A DNA stretch of 64,000 nt from Anaerosomatales bacterium (GCA_030019445.1 JASEEU010000001.1:310001-374000), one strand, 5' to 3'; counted from the first letter of the stretch, positions 24,948-36,555 are shown. Notes: a model not told the origin generated them from the letters alone. Numbers and translations: made by a program.

Positions 24948-26618
24948 TCATACCTCCATGACCACGGGGATGATCATCGGGCGGCGGCGCGTCCGCTCCC
25001 AGATGAACTGGCCGAGCGAGTCGCGCAGCGCCTGTTTGACCACCGCCTGGTCGGTGACGCCCTCCTTGGCGGTGCGCTTCAGCACCTTCGAGACGCGCTC
25101 GCGCGCCTCATCGAGCACGGCATCCGTGTCGCTGCCGAGCACGAGACCGCGCGTGACGAGCTCGGCGTCCCCGGCGATCTGCCCGTCTCGCGCGTCGATC
25201 GCGACGATGACGAGGGCGATACCGTCGGACGCGAGCACCTGTCGGTCGCGGAGCACGAACTGGCCGAGGTCGCCGACGGACAGGCCGTCCACGTACGTCA
25301 CACCCGAGTCCACACGCTCGGTCACCTCGGCGCCGGACTCGGTGATCTCCAGGCAAAGCCCGTTCTCCATGATGAAGACGTTCTCGGCGGGCACACCAAC
25401 GGCCTGCGCGAGCTTGGCGTGAGCGTGCAGATGGCGCGTCTCGCCGTGGATCGGCACGAAGTAGCGCGGCTGAACGAGGTTCAGCATGAGCTTGAGCTCC
25501 TCGGACGCGGCGTGACCCGAGACATGGACGCGCGCTGAGCCCTTGTGGATGACGTCGGCGCCCGCCTTGAACAGGCGGTTCATGACCCGGCTGACGGCCT
25601 TCTCGTTACCGGGGACCGGCGTGGCCGAGATGACCACGGTGTCCCCCGCCTCGATCGACACCGTCCGGTGGTCGCCGTTGGCGATGCGCGCAAGGGCCGA
25701 GAGCGGCTCACCCTGGCTGCCGGTGGAGAGCACGACGACCTTCTCGGGAGGCAGGTCCTGCATCTGGTATGCGTCGAGGATGTCGTCGTCGCCGATGTGC
25801 AGGTAGCCGAGCTCGCGTGCGATGCGCGTGTTGTTCACCATCGAACGACCGGTCACGACGACCTTGCGTCCAGCCGCGACGGCCGCGTCGCACACCTGCT
25901 GCACGCGGTGGATGTGCGAAGAGAACGACGCGACGATGATGCGCTGCTCGGCGCGGTCGAAGATGTCGCGCAGGGTGGCGCCGACGACCGCTTCCGAAGA
26001 GGTGTGGCCGGGGGTTTCGGCGTTGGTGGAGTCCGACATCAGCAGCGTCACGCCCTGCCGGGCGGCCTTAGCGAGGGCGGCGTAGTCCGTGAGGCGCCCG
26101 TCGATAGGCGTCTGGTCGAGCTTGAAATCGCCCGTGTGCAGGATGGTCGCGACCGGCGTCCGGATGAAGAGGGCGACCCCGTCAGGGATGGAGTGGTTCA
26201 CCGGGATGAAGTCGAACCCGAACGCGCCGAGGTTCACGTGCCCGCCGGGCGACACCTCGCGGAGCTTGGTCTTCTTGAGCTTGTGCTCCTCGAGCTTGCC
26301 CCGGACGATGCCGAGGGTGAGGCGCGTGCCGAGCACGGGGACCGTTCCCCCCAGGTCCTTGAGGAGGTACGGCAGCGCGCCGGTGTGGTCCTCGTGGCCA
26401 TGGGTTATGACGATGCCCTTGAGCTTGTCGCGACGCTTCAGGATGTAGCTGTAGTCCGGCAGGATGAGGTCGACGCCGGGATGGTCGTCATCGGGGAACA
26501 TGATGCCCGCATCGACGACGACCATGTCGTTGCCGTACTCGAGCACGGTCATGTTCTTGCCGATCTCGTCAAGCCCGCCGAGCGGGATGACGCGCAGGCG
26601 GTTCTTCTGTGGTGTCAT
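24948..26618 (-). CDS. rnj: Ribonuclease J
   Basis: Metallo-beta-lactamase/beta-CASP ribonuclease with 5'-3' exo- and endonuclease activity, involved in mRNA decay and rRNA maturation. Length 556. Zinc ligands are in 'HGHEDH' (73-78), then 'NHSIPDG', 'HTGDFKLDQ' and the beta-CASP segment; the RNase J C-terminal domain ends 'RTRRRPMIIPVVMEV'. It lies downstream of dapA, the order also seen in mycobacteria. The window therefore encodes RNase J and RNase Y together. Confidence 0.97.
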   Translation of the reverse strand: MTPQKNRLRVIPLGGLDEIGKNMTVLEYGNDMVVVDAGIMFPDDDHPGVDLILPDYSYILKRRDKLKGIVITHGHEDHTGALPYLLKDLGGTVPVLGTRLTLGIVRGKLEEHKLKKTKLREVSPGGHVNLGAFGFDFIPVNHSIPDGVALFIRTPVATILHTGDFKLDQTPIDGRLTDYAALAKAARQGVTLLMSDSTNAETPGHTSSEAVVGATLRDIFDRAEQRIIVASFSSHIHRVQQVCDAAVAAGRKVVVTGRSMVNNTRIARELGYLHIGDDDILDAYQMQDLPPEKVVVLSTGSQGEPLSALARIANGDHRTVSIEAGDTVVISATPVPGNEKAVSRVMNRLFKAGADVIHKGSARVHVSGHAASEELKLMLNLVQPRYFVPIHGETRHLHAHAKLAQAVGVPAENVFIMENGLCLEITESGAEVTERVDSGVTYVDGLSVGDLGQFVLRDRQVLASDGIALVIVAIDARDGQIAGDAELVTRGLVLGSDTDAVLDEARERVSKVLKRTAKEGVTDQAVVKQALRDSLGQFIWERTRRRPMIIPVVMEV

Positions 26619-26666
26619 GGGCGGTCTGTCAACGGCTCCTTCGGTCGATGGGTCGGTACGCCGCTG

Positions 26667-27557
26667 TCAGGACAACAGACCGATGTGCCGCATCACGCGC
26701 TCGAGCTCCGCGGTCTGCTCGTCGGTCGCGGGGACCAGGGGCAGTCGCGGTTCTCCAACGGGGAAGCCGGCCAGGTCCAGCGCCCGCTTCACCATGATGG
26801 GGTTGCTCGTCATGAAGAGGGCTTTGAACAGCGGCATGAGTTCGAGATGGATCTTGAGCGCGCGGGTGTGGTCTCCGCCGGCCTGCGCGGTGAGCATGTC
26901 CGCGAGCAGCGGGCCCGCGACGTGCGACGCCACCGAGATGACGCCGGTGGCGCCGAGGCCCATCATCGGCAGCGTGTCCTCGTCGTTGCCCGAGAGGACC
27001 TCGAAGCCGGGAGGGGCGCCGTCGATGATCGACGCGATCTGCGTCAGACGGCCGCTCGCCTCCTTCACGGCGACGATGTTGTCGACGCCGGCGAGCCTCA
27101 AGGTCGTCTCGGCGTCAAGGTTCGTGACCGTGCGCGACGGGACGTTGTAGAGCACGAGCGGTACGTCCACCGCGGCGGCTATGGCCGAGAAGTGCCGGTA
27201 GAGCCCCTCCTGCGGCGGCTTGTTGTAGTACGGCACGACCGCCATCACGCCGTCCACGCCGAGCTTCTCGACGCGACGGGCGAAGTCGACCGAGTCCGCG
27301 GTGCAGTTGTCGCCGATGTTGGCGATGACCGGTGCCGTCCCACCGGCGACCTCGAGGATGGCCGAGAAGAGCCGCACCTTGTCGTCGTAGTCGATCGTCG
27401 GGGACTCGCCGGTCGTGCCGCAGACCACGAGCCCGTCAGAGCCGGAATCGAGCAGGCGCTGGGCGAGCTCCTGCGCGCGGGGAAGGTCGAGCATCCCCTC
27501 GGCATCGAAAGGAGAGACCATCGCGGTCAGCAAGCGTCCGAACCGTGGCTGTGTCAT
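26667..27557 (-). CDS. dapA: 4-hydroxy-tetrahydrodipicolinate synthase
   Basis: Condenses pyruvate with aspartate semialdehyde, the entry step of the diaminopimelate branch. Its 296 residues show 'CGTTGESPT' (46-54), Y137 ('LVLYNVPSRT') and Schiff-base lysine K165 ('VAVKEASG'). ATG at 27557 follows GGGGTGAG. It is the first gene after a 139-base gap below lysC in which I could not find a clear promoter or riboswitch. RNase J follows after 48 bases. Confidence 0.97.
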   Translation of the reverse strand: MTQPRFGRLLTAMVSPFDAEGMLDLPRAQELAQRLLDSGSDGLVVCGTTGESPTIDYDDKVRLFSAILEVAGGTAPVIANIGDNCTADSVDFARRVEKLGVDGVMAVVPYYNKPPQEGLYRHFSAIAAAVDVPLVLYNVPSRTVTNLDAETTLRLAGVDNIVAVKEASGRLTQIASIIDGAPPGFEVLSGNDEDTLPMMGLGATGVISVASHVAGPLLADMLTAQAGGDHTRALKIHLELMPLFKALFMTSNPIMVKRALDLAGFPVGEPRLPLVPATDEQTAELERVMRHIGLLS

Positions 27558-27696
27558 AGGTGCTCACCCCTTGAGTGCAGCGGCGTGCGTCGCCTGCGTG
27601 CGCGTGCCATACCGCAGTATTGTGCCATAAACCGGCAGATGAGCGGGTCGAGGAGTTGCCGTACCGAATACCGCCGATGCGTCGCCACAGTGCGTG

Positions 27697-28908
27697 CTAC
27701 GCGAGCCCGAACCCGTCGTGGAGGGAACGCACGGCCGTCTCGGCGTCTTCGGCGGAGACCAGCACGGAGATGGTGGTGTGGCTGTCGGCGGTCTGCAGCA
27801 CGCCGACGCCGGCGGCCTCGAGCTGCTCGGCTACGCGGGCCATGACGCCCGGCACGCCGTGCATGCCGGCGCCGACGAGCGTCACCTTCGCGAGCGCCCC
27901 GAGCACCTCGTGCGGGAGTCCGAGCCGGGCGAGGACGGCCTCGGCAGCGGGCACCGCAGCCTCGGGCACCGTGAAGACGAGCGTGTCCGCGACGGGCGTG
28001 AACATGTCGAGCGAGACGCCGGCGTCGGCCATCGCGCGGTAGACGCGCGCCTGCGCGCCCATGTGCGCCGCGCTCCCCTCCTCGGCCGGAAGGCCCACGC
28101 GCATGCGCGCGATGCCGTCGGTGTGCGAGACCGCCGTCGCGACGGATGCCGGGCGGTACGACGCCAGGTCGACGACGAGCGTTCCGGGGTGGTCCGAGTA
28201 GGTGTTGCGCACGCGCACCGCGAGCCCGCTCGCGAGCGCGAGCTCGGCGGCGGGAGTGTGCACGACGCGTGCGCCGTGGCGCGCCATCTGGAAGAGCTCC
28301 TCGGCGCTGATCTTCTCGAGCACGCGCGCCGACGCGCATGCGCGCGGGTCGGCGGTCATCACGCCGTCGACGTCGGTGTAGATCTCGACCGTCCGTGCGG
28401 CGAGCGCGACCCCGAGCGCGCAGGCGGTCGTGTCCGAGCCGCCTCTTCCGAGCGTCGTGAGCGCGCCGTCGGCGGCGATCCCCTGGAAGCCGGCGACGAC
28501 CGGGACGACGCCGTCGTCGATCGCGGCCAGCAGCGGTCCGGGGTGGATCTCGGTGATGGAGGCGCACCCGTGCGCGCCGTCGGTGGCGATGCCCGCCTCG
28601 GCGCCGGTGTACGCGCGAGCGCCGATGCCTGCTGAGCGCAGCTCGTGCGCGACCACGACGGTGGCGATGACCTCGCCGGTGGCGCCGAGCAGGTCCCGTT
28701 CCCGCTCGTCGCCCGGCAGGCCGTCCACCAGGCCGAGGAGCGTGTCAGTGGCGTACGGCTCGCCGGATCTTCCCATGGCCGAGACGACCACCACGGGCGC
28801 GAGCCCGTCGCGCAGGGCATCGGCGACCCGCGAAGCGAGCGCCGCGCGGCCTTCGGGCGTCGCAACGGATGTGCCGCCGAACTTCATGACGACGACGGGA
28901 GCGGTCAC
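27697..28908 (-). CDS. lysC: Aspartate kinase
   Basis: First step of the aspartate pathway to lysine, threonine and methionine. Length 403. The kinase signature 'MKFGGTSVATPEGR' is near the N-terminus, 'GRGGSDTTACALGVAL' follows, and two ACT domains at the C-terminus imply feedback inhibition. GTG at 28908 overlaps the dapB stop by 4 bases. asd, the next pathway gene, is not in the window. Confidence 0.96.
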   Translation of the reverse strand: MTAPVVVMKFGGTSVATPEGRAALASRVADALRDGLAPVVVVSAMGRSGEPYATDTLLGLVDGLPGDERERDLLGATGEVIATVVVAHELRSAGIGARAYTGAEAGIATDGAHGCASITEIHPGPLLAAIDDGVVPVVAGFQGIAADGALTTLGRGGSDTTACALGVALAARTVEIYTDVDGVMTADPRACASARVLEKISAEELFQMARHGARVVHTPAAELALASGLAVRVRNTYSDHPGTLVVDLASYRPASVATAVSHTDGIARMRVGLPAEEGSAAHMGAQARVYRAMADAGVSLDMFTPVADTLVFTVPEAAVPAAEAVLARLGLPHEVLGALAKVTLVGAGMHGVPGVMARVAEQLEAAGVGVLQTADSHTTISVLVSAEDAETAVRSLHDGFGLA

Positions 28909-29684
28909 CCCTGCTCACCCATGAACGCCTCGAGGCCGACGATGAGGCCGCGGTGCTTCGGCGCTTCGCGCACGGCGAGCACCACCCCGGGCATGAAGGA
29001 CGTCCGGTCGATCGAGTCATGCCGGATGCTCAGCGTCTGGCTCTGTCCTCCGAAGAGGACCTCCTGGTGAGCGACCAGGCCCGGAAGGCGGATCGAGTGC
29101 ACGGTGACGCCGCGCACGTCCGCGCCGCGGGCGCCCTCGGCGACCTCGGTCTCGCGGCCGGGCGCGTCGGGACGCTCAGAGCGCGCCTCGGCGATGAGCC
29201 GCGCCGTCCTGAGCGCGGTGCCCGAGGGCGCATCGGCCTTCTGGTCGTGGTGGAGCTCGATGACCTCGACGTGCGGCATGAAACGGGCTGCCTCGGCGGC
29301 GAAGCGCATCATGAGCACCGCGCCGATGGCGAAGTTGGGCGCGACGAAGAGGCAGACGTCGTCGGGGGCGCCGGCCGCGATGTCGGCGATCACGTCGTCC
29401 GCGAGGCCGGTCGTCCCCACCACGCAGTGCACGCCGGCCGCGAGCGCGGTACGCAGTGCGGCTTCGACGACGCCCGGATGCGTGAAGTCCACCATCACAT
29501 CGGGGGCGGTCTCCGCGATGGCCGAGAAGAGATCCGCCGCGACCGTCACGCTCCCGGCGACGACCTCGCCCGCGTGGCCGGGGTCGACCGCGGCCACGAC
29601 CGTCATGCCGTCGGCCTCGGTCACCGCGCGTACGACCTCGGCGCCCATCCGTCCGCCCGCTCCGTTGACAAGGACCCGGATCAT
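28905..29684 (-). CDS. dapB: 4-hydroxy-tetrahydrodipicolinate reductase
   Basis: NAD(P)H-dependent second step of the diaminopimelate branch. 259 residues beginning 'MIRVLVNGAGGRMGAEV' (nucleotide-binding loop), with 'ELHHDQKADAPSGTAL' (active-site HH and KxDxPSGT) and a C-terminal beta domain. ATG at 29684 follows GGGAGGGGAGCG; a longer in-frame start is not needed. It overlaps lysC and follows the M16 peptidase gene, the same neighbour as in mycobacteria. Confidence 0.97.
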   Translation of the reverse strand: MIRVLVNGAGGRMGAEVVRAVTEADGMTVVAAVDPGHAGEVVAGSVTVAADLFSAIAETAPDVMVDFTHPGVVEAALRTALAAGVHCVVGTTGLADDVIADIAAGAPDDVCLFVAPNFAIGAVLMMRFAAEAARFMPHVEVIELHHDQKADAPSGTALRTARLIAEARSERPDAPGRETEVAEGARGADVRGVTVHSIRLPGLVAHQEVLFGGQSQTLSIRHDSIDRTSFMPGVVLAVREAPKHRGLIVGLEAFMGEQG

Positions 29685-29706
29685 GGTGCGCTCCCCTCCC
29701 GAGACG

Positions 29707-30966
29707 TCAGAGCACGTGCGCGATCTCATCGGAATCCATCGGCGCGATCACCGCGATGACGCGTCCGCCGTCGAACAGGCGCTCGGCGAGCGTGTGGACG
29801 CTCGCCCGGTCGACCGCCTCGATGCGCGCGACGAGCTCGTCGATCGACAGGCACTCGCCGTGGGTGATCTCGTTCTTGCCGAGGCGCGTCATGCGTGCCC
29901 GCGTGGACTCCAGGCTCAGGACCAGCTGTCCCTTGAGCGCCTCTTTGGCCCGGTGGAGCTCTTCGGCGGTGATCCCGTCCCGGCGGACATTCTCGACCTC
30001 GGACGTGATGAGCTCGATGACCTGGGCGGCATTGGAGGGACGCGTGCCGGCATACATGACGAACTGGCCGGTGTCCTCGTAGAGCGCATGGTACGAGTAG
30101 ACGGCGTACGCCAGGCCGCGCTTCTCCCGCACCTCGACGAACAGGCGGGACGCCATGCCGCCGCCGAGCACGGCGTCCAGGACGGCGAGGGCGAACCGGT
30201 CCTCGTCGCTCGCGCGGAGCCCGGCGACGCCCCAGCAGATGTGGGCCTGCTCGGTGTCCTTGCGCTGGACCTGCAGACGTGGCTCCACGACCGGCGTCGC
30301 GTGCAGGCGCTCGGTGCGCGGGCCTTCAGGCAGCCGGAGGTGCTGTCGTACCGCGCGCACGAGGTCCTCATGGGCGACGCTGCCCGATGCCGCGACCACC
30401 ACGTTGCCGGTGCGGTAGTGCGCCTGCTTGAACGCGGCGGAGAGCCCGCGATCGAAGGCCCCGACGCTCTCTTGGCGTCCGAGCACCGGCAGCCCGAGCG
30501 GATGGCCCGGCAGCATGGTGGCCGAGAAGAGCTCGTGCACGGCGTCGTCGGGCGCGTCCTCGTGGCGCGCGATCTCCTCCAGGACGACCTCGCGTTCAGA
30601 GAGGATGGCTCCGGGGTCGAGCGAGGCGTTGGCGACCATGTCCGAGAGGACCTCGACCGCGTCACCGACGTGCTCGTCGAGGACGCGCGCGTAGTAGCAC
30701 GTGTACTCCTTGGACGTGAAGGCGTTGAGCTCGGCACCAAGGCGCTCGAAGTGCTCGGAGATGTCCTGTGCGGAGCGCGTCGGCGTCCCCTTGAACATCA
30801 TGTGCTCGAGGAAGTGCGACATCCCTGCCTCGGCGGGCGCCTCGTCGCGGCTGCCGACCGAGAGCCAGATGCCGATCGCCACTGAGCGGACGGTGTCCAT
30901 CGTCTCGGAGATGATCGTCGTGCCGTCGTCGAGGATCGTCTTGTCGTAGAAGCAGGCGTCAGTCAC
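29707..30966 (-). CDS. M16 family zinc peptidase (PepR/processing-peptidase type)
   Basis: Predicted cytoplasmic metallopeptidase. 419 residues from GTG at 30966 (GGGAG site 7 bases upstream). The inverted zinc motif is H51-x2-E54-H55 in 'MSHFLEHMMFKGT', with a downstream acidic ligand region ('VLEEIARHEDAPDD'). The C-terminal half is the second, non-catalytic M16 domain ('GGGMASRLFVEVREKRGLAY'). It follows pnp by 87 bases, as in mycobacteria (Rv2782c). Substrate unknown. Confidence 0.93.
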   Translation of the reverse strand: MTDACFYDKTILDDGTTIISETMDTVRSVAIGIWLSVGSRDEAPAEAGMSHFLEHMMFKGTPTRSAQDISEHFERLGAELNAFTSKEYTCYYARVLDEHVGDAVEVLSDMVANASLDPGAILSEREVVLEEIARHEDAPDDAVHELFSATMLPGHPLGLPVLGRQESVGAFDRGLSAAFKQAHYRTGNVVVAASGSVAHEDLVRAVRQHLRLPEGPRTERLHATPVVEPRLQVQRKDTEQAHICWGVAGLRASDEDRFALAVLDAVLGGGMASRLFVEVREKRGLAYAVYSYHALYEDTGQFVMYAGTRPSNAAQVIELITSEVENVRRDGITAEELHRAKEALKGQLVLSLESTRARMTRLGKNEITHGECLSIDELVARIEAVDRASVHTLAERLFDGGRVIAVIAPMDSDEIAHVL

Positions 30967-31053
30967 GTCGTGGCTCCCTTGCAACGGTCGCGGCCCGACG
31001 GATCGCACGCAGCGACCGCCGGGCCCCGACATCTTCACTCGCTGGTATGTGCC

Positions 31054-33231
<2,178 letters not shown>

Positions 33232-33305
33232 GCCTCTTCCTCTTCTTCTCGACCCGCGCCTCCTGCGCGGGCCTGGTTCGGATCGCTGTCGCGGTCCCTA
33301 TGACA

Positions 33306-33332
33306 GCGAAGGCGGGAAGCTCCCGCCTTCGC
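33306..33332 (-). terminator. Perfect 12-bp hairpin between rpsO and pnp
   Basis: GCGAAGGCGGGA and TCCCGCCTTCGC pair completely around a 3-base loop, 12 bases after the rpsO stop. No T-run follows. It resembles the partial terminator and RNase-processing region between rpsO and pnp in E. coli. A second stem inside the rpsO 3' end (33351-33368) has arms with the same GCGAAG/CTTCGC core. Confidence 0.75.
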
Positions 33333-33344
33333 GCGCCATGCGTG

Positions 33345-33614
33345 CTAGTTGCGAAGCCCCAGCTTCGCGACGATCGCTCGGTAGCGCTCGATGTCGTTCT
33401 TCTTCAGGTAGTTGAGCAACCTGCGGCGCTGGCCGACGAGTTTGAGCAGCCCGCGGCGGGTGTGGTGGTCGTGCTTGTGCTCGCGGAGGTGCTCGGTGAG
33501 GTCGCGGATGCGCTGCGTGAGGAGCGCGATCTGGACCTCGGGGGAACCCGTGTCGCCGTCGGACCGGGCATGCTCGGCGATGATGGTCGCCTTGACGTCC
33601 TTGGGAAGTGCCAT
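33345..33614 (-). CDS. rpsO: 30S ribosomal protein S15
   Basis: Primary binder of the 16S rRNA central domain. 89 residues, standard, with '[16 protein letters not shown]' and '[19 protein letters not shown]'. It has its own promoter and a leader of roughly 90 bases, which fits autogenous control by S15 as known elsewhere. ribF lies upstream and pnp downstream. Confidence 0.99.
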   Translation of the reverse strand: MALPKDVKATIIAEHARSDGDTGSPEVQIALLTQRIRDLTEHLREHKHDHHTRRGLLKLVGQRRRLLNYLKKNDIERYRAIVAKLGLRN

Positions 33615-33656
33615 CTTCAGTTCACCTGTTCTCTCTTATCCGCCCTGGTCCGGGGC

Positions 33657-33717
33657 GAGCGTCGGTGGATCGCTCGTCTCAGGCGAGGGTATGGAACACA
33701 ACCGAAGCAGTATAGCA
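33657..33717 (-). promoter_or_regulatory. rpsO promoter (extended -10) and structured leader
   Basis: On the minus strand an extended -10, TGCTATACT, occupies 33709-33717; I see no good -35. The transcript leader contains inverted repeats (GAGCG with CGCTC around 33657-33676, and CTCGCC/GGCGAG-type pairings around 33675-33688). Such a leader is where S15 binds its own mRNA in other bacteria; the exact fold here is inference. Confidence 0.5.
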
Positions 33718-33743
33718 CACGATGCGCGACGCGTATGCCGTGT

Positions 33744-34667
33744 TCAGCCGAGAAGGTCGCGCACCTCGGCGACGTCAGCGGCGATGGCGCGCGCAAGCTC
33801 CGCGGTGTCGTCTATGCGGCGCAGGTCACGCAGGCGGGTGACGAAGCGGACGACCACCTCCCGACCGTAGAGGTCGCCCTCGAAGTCGACGAGATGGGTC
33901 TCGAGCTCGTCGTTGGCATCCGGGAACGACGGCGGATGCCCGACGCTGATCGCTGCCGGGTACGTCACGCCGTCCACCTCGGCGTACCCCGCGTAGACGC
34001 CCGAGGCGGGCAGCGCCGTAGCGGGCGGTGCCGAGAGGTTGGCGGTCGGAACGCCCAGCTCGTGGCCGATGCCGCGACCCCTCACGACGCGTCCGTGCAC
34101 GATGTGCTCCCTGCCGAGGAGGCGCGTGGCGAGGTCCATGTCACCTGCGGCGACGGCCGCACGTATACGGGTGGACGTCACGGGCTCGCCGTCCACCTCG
34201 ACGAGTTCGTGAGGGACAACCGCGAAGCCGTGGTCGGTCCCGTAACGGTCGAGCGTCTCGACCGTGCCCGAGGCGAAACGCCCGAAGCGGAAGTCGTGGC
34301 CGACGACCGCGGCGATCGGGACGAGAGCCGCGAGCAGCACCTCGGACAGGAACCGCTCGGGTGCCAGAGCGGCCACGTGCGCGTCGAACGGCACGACGAG
34401 CACGACGTCCGGCCCGCACTCGCGGATGTAGCGCAGCTTGTCGGCGAGGACGAGCAGTTGCGGTGGGGCGCCATCAGGACTGACGACGAGCTCCGGGTCG
34501 CGATCGAAGGTGACGACGGCCGCGGTCGCTCCGGTGTCGCGCGCCCGCGCGACGGTGTCAGCGATGAGCGCCTGGTGGCCGAGGTGCACCCCGTCGAAGA
34601 CCCCGATGGCGCAGACAGCCGCTCCGAGGGGCGGCATCCCGGGCTCGAACGTCACGACCCGCGTCAT
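33744..34667 (-). CDS. ribF: Bifunctional riboflavin kinase / FAD synthetase
   Basis: Makes FMN and FAD. 307 residues. The N-terminal nucleotidyltransferase domain has 'GVFDGVHLGHQ' and 'VVGHDFRFG'; the C-terminal kinase has 'GRGIGHELGVPTANL' and 'SGVYAGYA'. ATG at 34667 follows GAGAGGAGC and overlaps the truB stop (ATGA). It is the last gene of the rimP-nusA-infB operon. The neighbour truB is the usual partner. Confidence 0.97.
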   Translation of the reverse strand: MTRVVTFEPGMPPLGAAVCAIGVFDGVHLGHQALIADTVARARDTGATAAVVTFDRDPELVVSPDGAPPQLLVLADKLRYIRECGPDVVLVVPFDAHVAALAPERFLSEVLLAALVPIAAVVGHDFRFGRFASGTVETLDRYGTDHGFAVVPHELVEVDGEPVTSTRIRAAVAAGDMDLATRLLGREHIVHGRVVRGRGIGHELGVPTANLSAPPATALPASGVYAGYAEVDGVTYPAAISVGHPPSFPDANDELETHLVDFEGDLYGREVVVRFVTRLRDLRRIDDTAELARAIAADVAEVRDLLG

Positions 34668-35581
34668 GCGGCCGCTCCTCTCGGCAGGACGACCTCGGCG
34701 GCGAGGCGCTCTGGCGCGGCGCGGTAGATGGCGAGCAACGCCCCGCCGTGGGCGATCGCAACCGCGGCCCCGTCGGCGCCAGGGAAGCGATCGCGCGGGA
34801 GCGGGCGTCCATCGGCGACCTCTGTGGGCGACGCGGTGACGACGGGCAGGCCGAGCAGCGGGAGCGGATCGGCGAAGAGCGGCTCCACGCCGTGCTCCTG
34901 CGCGCGGCTGGCGAGATCGTCGAGGGTGAACGCGTCTGCGACCGAGGCTGGTCCGGCGGCGGTGCGCCGCAAGGCGACGAGGTGCGCCGCGCTTCCGGCA
35001 GCGCGGCCGAGGTCGCGGGCGAGGGCGCGGACGTACGTGCCCTTGGAGACGCGGAACCGCACGTCCCAACGGGCGTGGCCGACATCGATGCCGATGAGCT
35101 CGGCCTCGTGGATGGTCACGGGGCGCGGGTCGAGCTCGACCGCGACGCCCGCGCGCGCGTCCCGGTGGGCGACCCGGCCGCCGACCTTGATCGCCGAGTA
35201 CGCGGGTGGACGCTGCTCGTGGGTCCCCTGCACGCCGGCGAGCAGGCGTACGGCGGTCGAGCGGTCGAGGAGGTCTTCCGGGACGTCCGCTGTGCGCACG
35301 ACCGTGCCCTCGGCATCGTCGGTGTCCGTCTCGGCGCCGAACGCGATGCCGGCCTCGTACTCCTTGTCGCTGGCCGAGAGGTAGCGCTCAAGGCGCGTGT
35401 ACGGGCCGACGAGCACCACGAGCAGGCCGGTCGCGAGCGGGTCGAGCGTGCCGGCGTGGCCGATGCGGCGCTCCCCTGTCAGGCGACGCACGGTCGCGAC
35501 CACGTCGTGGCTGGTCGGTCCGGCGGGCTTGTCGATGAGCAGGACGCCCGCGAGGTCGGTCGCGCCACGCCGTGGACTCAC
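34664..35581 (-). CDS. truB: tRNA pseudouridine-55 synthase
   Basis: Modifies U55 in the T-loop of tRNAs. The 305 residues include 'DKPAGPTSHDVV' and catalytic D47 in 'GHAGTLDPLATGLL', then 'KEYEAGIAFGAETDTDDAEG' and a C-terminal extension resembling a PUA-type domain. GTG at 35581 overlaps the nrnA stop, and the gene overlaps ribF downstream, so three genes are translationally linked. Confidence 0.97.
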   Translation of the reverse strand: MSPRRGATDLAGVLLIDKPAGPTSHDVVATVRRLTGERRIGHAGTLDPLATGLLVVLVGPYTRLERYLSASDKEYEAGIAFGAETDTDDAEGTVVRTADVPEDLLDRSTAVRLLAGVQGTHEQRPPAYSAIKVGGRVAHRDARAGVAVELDPRPVTIHEAELIGIDVGHARWDVRFRVSKGTYVRALARDLGRAAGSAAHLVALRRTAAGPASVADAFTLDDLASRAQEHGVEPLFADPLPLLGLPVVTASPTEVADGRPLPRDRFPGADGAAVAIAHGGALLAIYRAAPERLAAEVVLPRGAAA

Positions 35582-36555
35582 GGAAGCACCTCCGCGAGCG
35601 CGGGGACGAGCACGTCGAGGAGTGCGGCACGATCGCCCGAGAAGGTGAAGCCCGCCGCCGCGGCGTGGCCTCCCCCGCCGAAGCGGCGAGCGACGGAGCC
35701 GACGTCCGCGGCGCCCTTGGCGCGCAGCGAGACCCGCTGACCCTCGGCGCTCTCCTTCACGAGGAAGACGATGTCCGCGCCGCCGAGCGCGCGGACCTGG
35801 TCGACGAGGTTCTCGGTCTCCTCGGGCAGGGCGCCGGTCTCGGCCAGGTCGTCATCGGTCACCCATGAATATGCTATGGCGCCGCCGGCGGCCAACGTGA
35901 TCCGCGACAACGTGCGGCCGATGAGCCTCAGCGCGCCGGGGCTGCGGCTCTCGTATACCGCGCGGAAGATGGCCGAGGGGTCGGCGCCGTGCCGGACGAG
36001 GTCGGCCGCTATCTCCAGCGACCGCGGCGACGTGTTCCCGTAGCTGAACCGCCCCGTGTCGGTCATGACCGCCGTGAACAGACAGGTCGCGACCGCCTTG
36101 TCGACCGACAGGCCGAGCGCCGGGATGATATCGAAGAGCATCTCCCCGACGGCAGCCGCGGCGGTGTCGATGATGCGCACGTGGCCCACGTCGTCCCCGT
36201 CGGGATGGTGGTCTATGAAGACGAGGAACGAAGCGGCGCGCGCGAGCTCGGCCGCTTCGCCGAGACGAGCGAGGTTGGGCGTATCGAGGGCGATGAAGAC
36301 GTCGGGAGGCGGCACCGCGCCGGCCTGGCGATACGCCGAGGAGCCCGGCAGGAACGCATACGTCGCCGGAGGCGTGGTGCCGCGCGCCAGTACGGGAAGG
36401 ACGGTGGCGCCGGTAGTCTGAAGCGCGTGCCAGAGCGCGAGCGTGGAGCCTATGGCGTCGCCGTCGGGGTCGACGTGGCTGGCCACGACGATGCTGCGGG
36501 CCGAGGCGAGCGCCTCGGCCACACGCCGGACGTCATCAGCACCCACGCGCCTCAC
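35578..36555 (-). CDS. nrnA: DHH phosphoesterase, nanoRNase / pAp phosphatase
   Basis: Degrades very short RNAs and pAp. The 325 residues carry DHH-family motifs 'SHVDPDGDAIGS' (about 26-37), 'IDHHPDGDD' and the DHHA1 glycine motif 'FGGGGHAAAAGF'. GTG at 36555 overlaps the rbfA stop. It sits between rbfA and truB as in mycobacteria and Bacillus. With RNase Y, RNase J and PNPase it completes an RNA-decay chain down to mononucleotides. Confidence 0.95.
   Translation of the reverse strand: MRRVGADDVRRVAEALASARSIVVASHVDPDGDAIGSTLALWHALQTTGATVLPVLARGTTPPATYAFLPGSSAYRQAGAVPPPDVFIALDTPNLARLGEAAELARAASFLVFIDHHPDGDDVGHVRIIDTAAAAVGEMLFDIIPALGLSVDKAVATCLFTAVMTDTGRFSYGNTSPRSLEIAADLVRHGADPSAIFRAVYESRSPGALRLIGRTLSRITLAAGGAIAYSWVTDDDLAETGALPEETENLVDQVRALGGADIVFLVKESAEGQRVSLRAKGAADVGSVARRFGGGGHAAAAGFTFSGDRAALLDVLVPALAEVLP

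Noticed and set aside
27558-27696. Gap upstream of dapA, considered for a lysine riboswitch or strong promoter
   Set aside because: 139 bases is short for a lysine riboswitch plus expression platform, and no conserved L-box motifs or good -35/-10 pair are visible.
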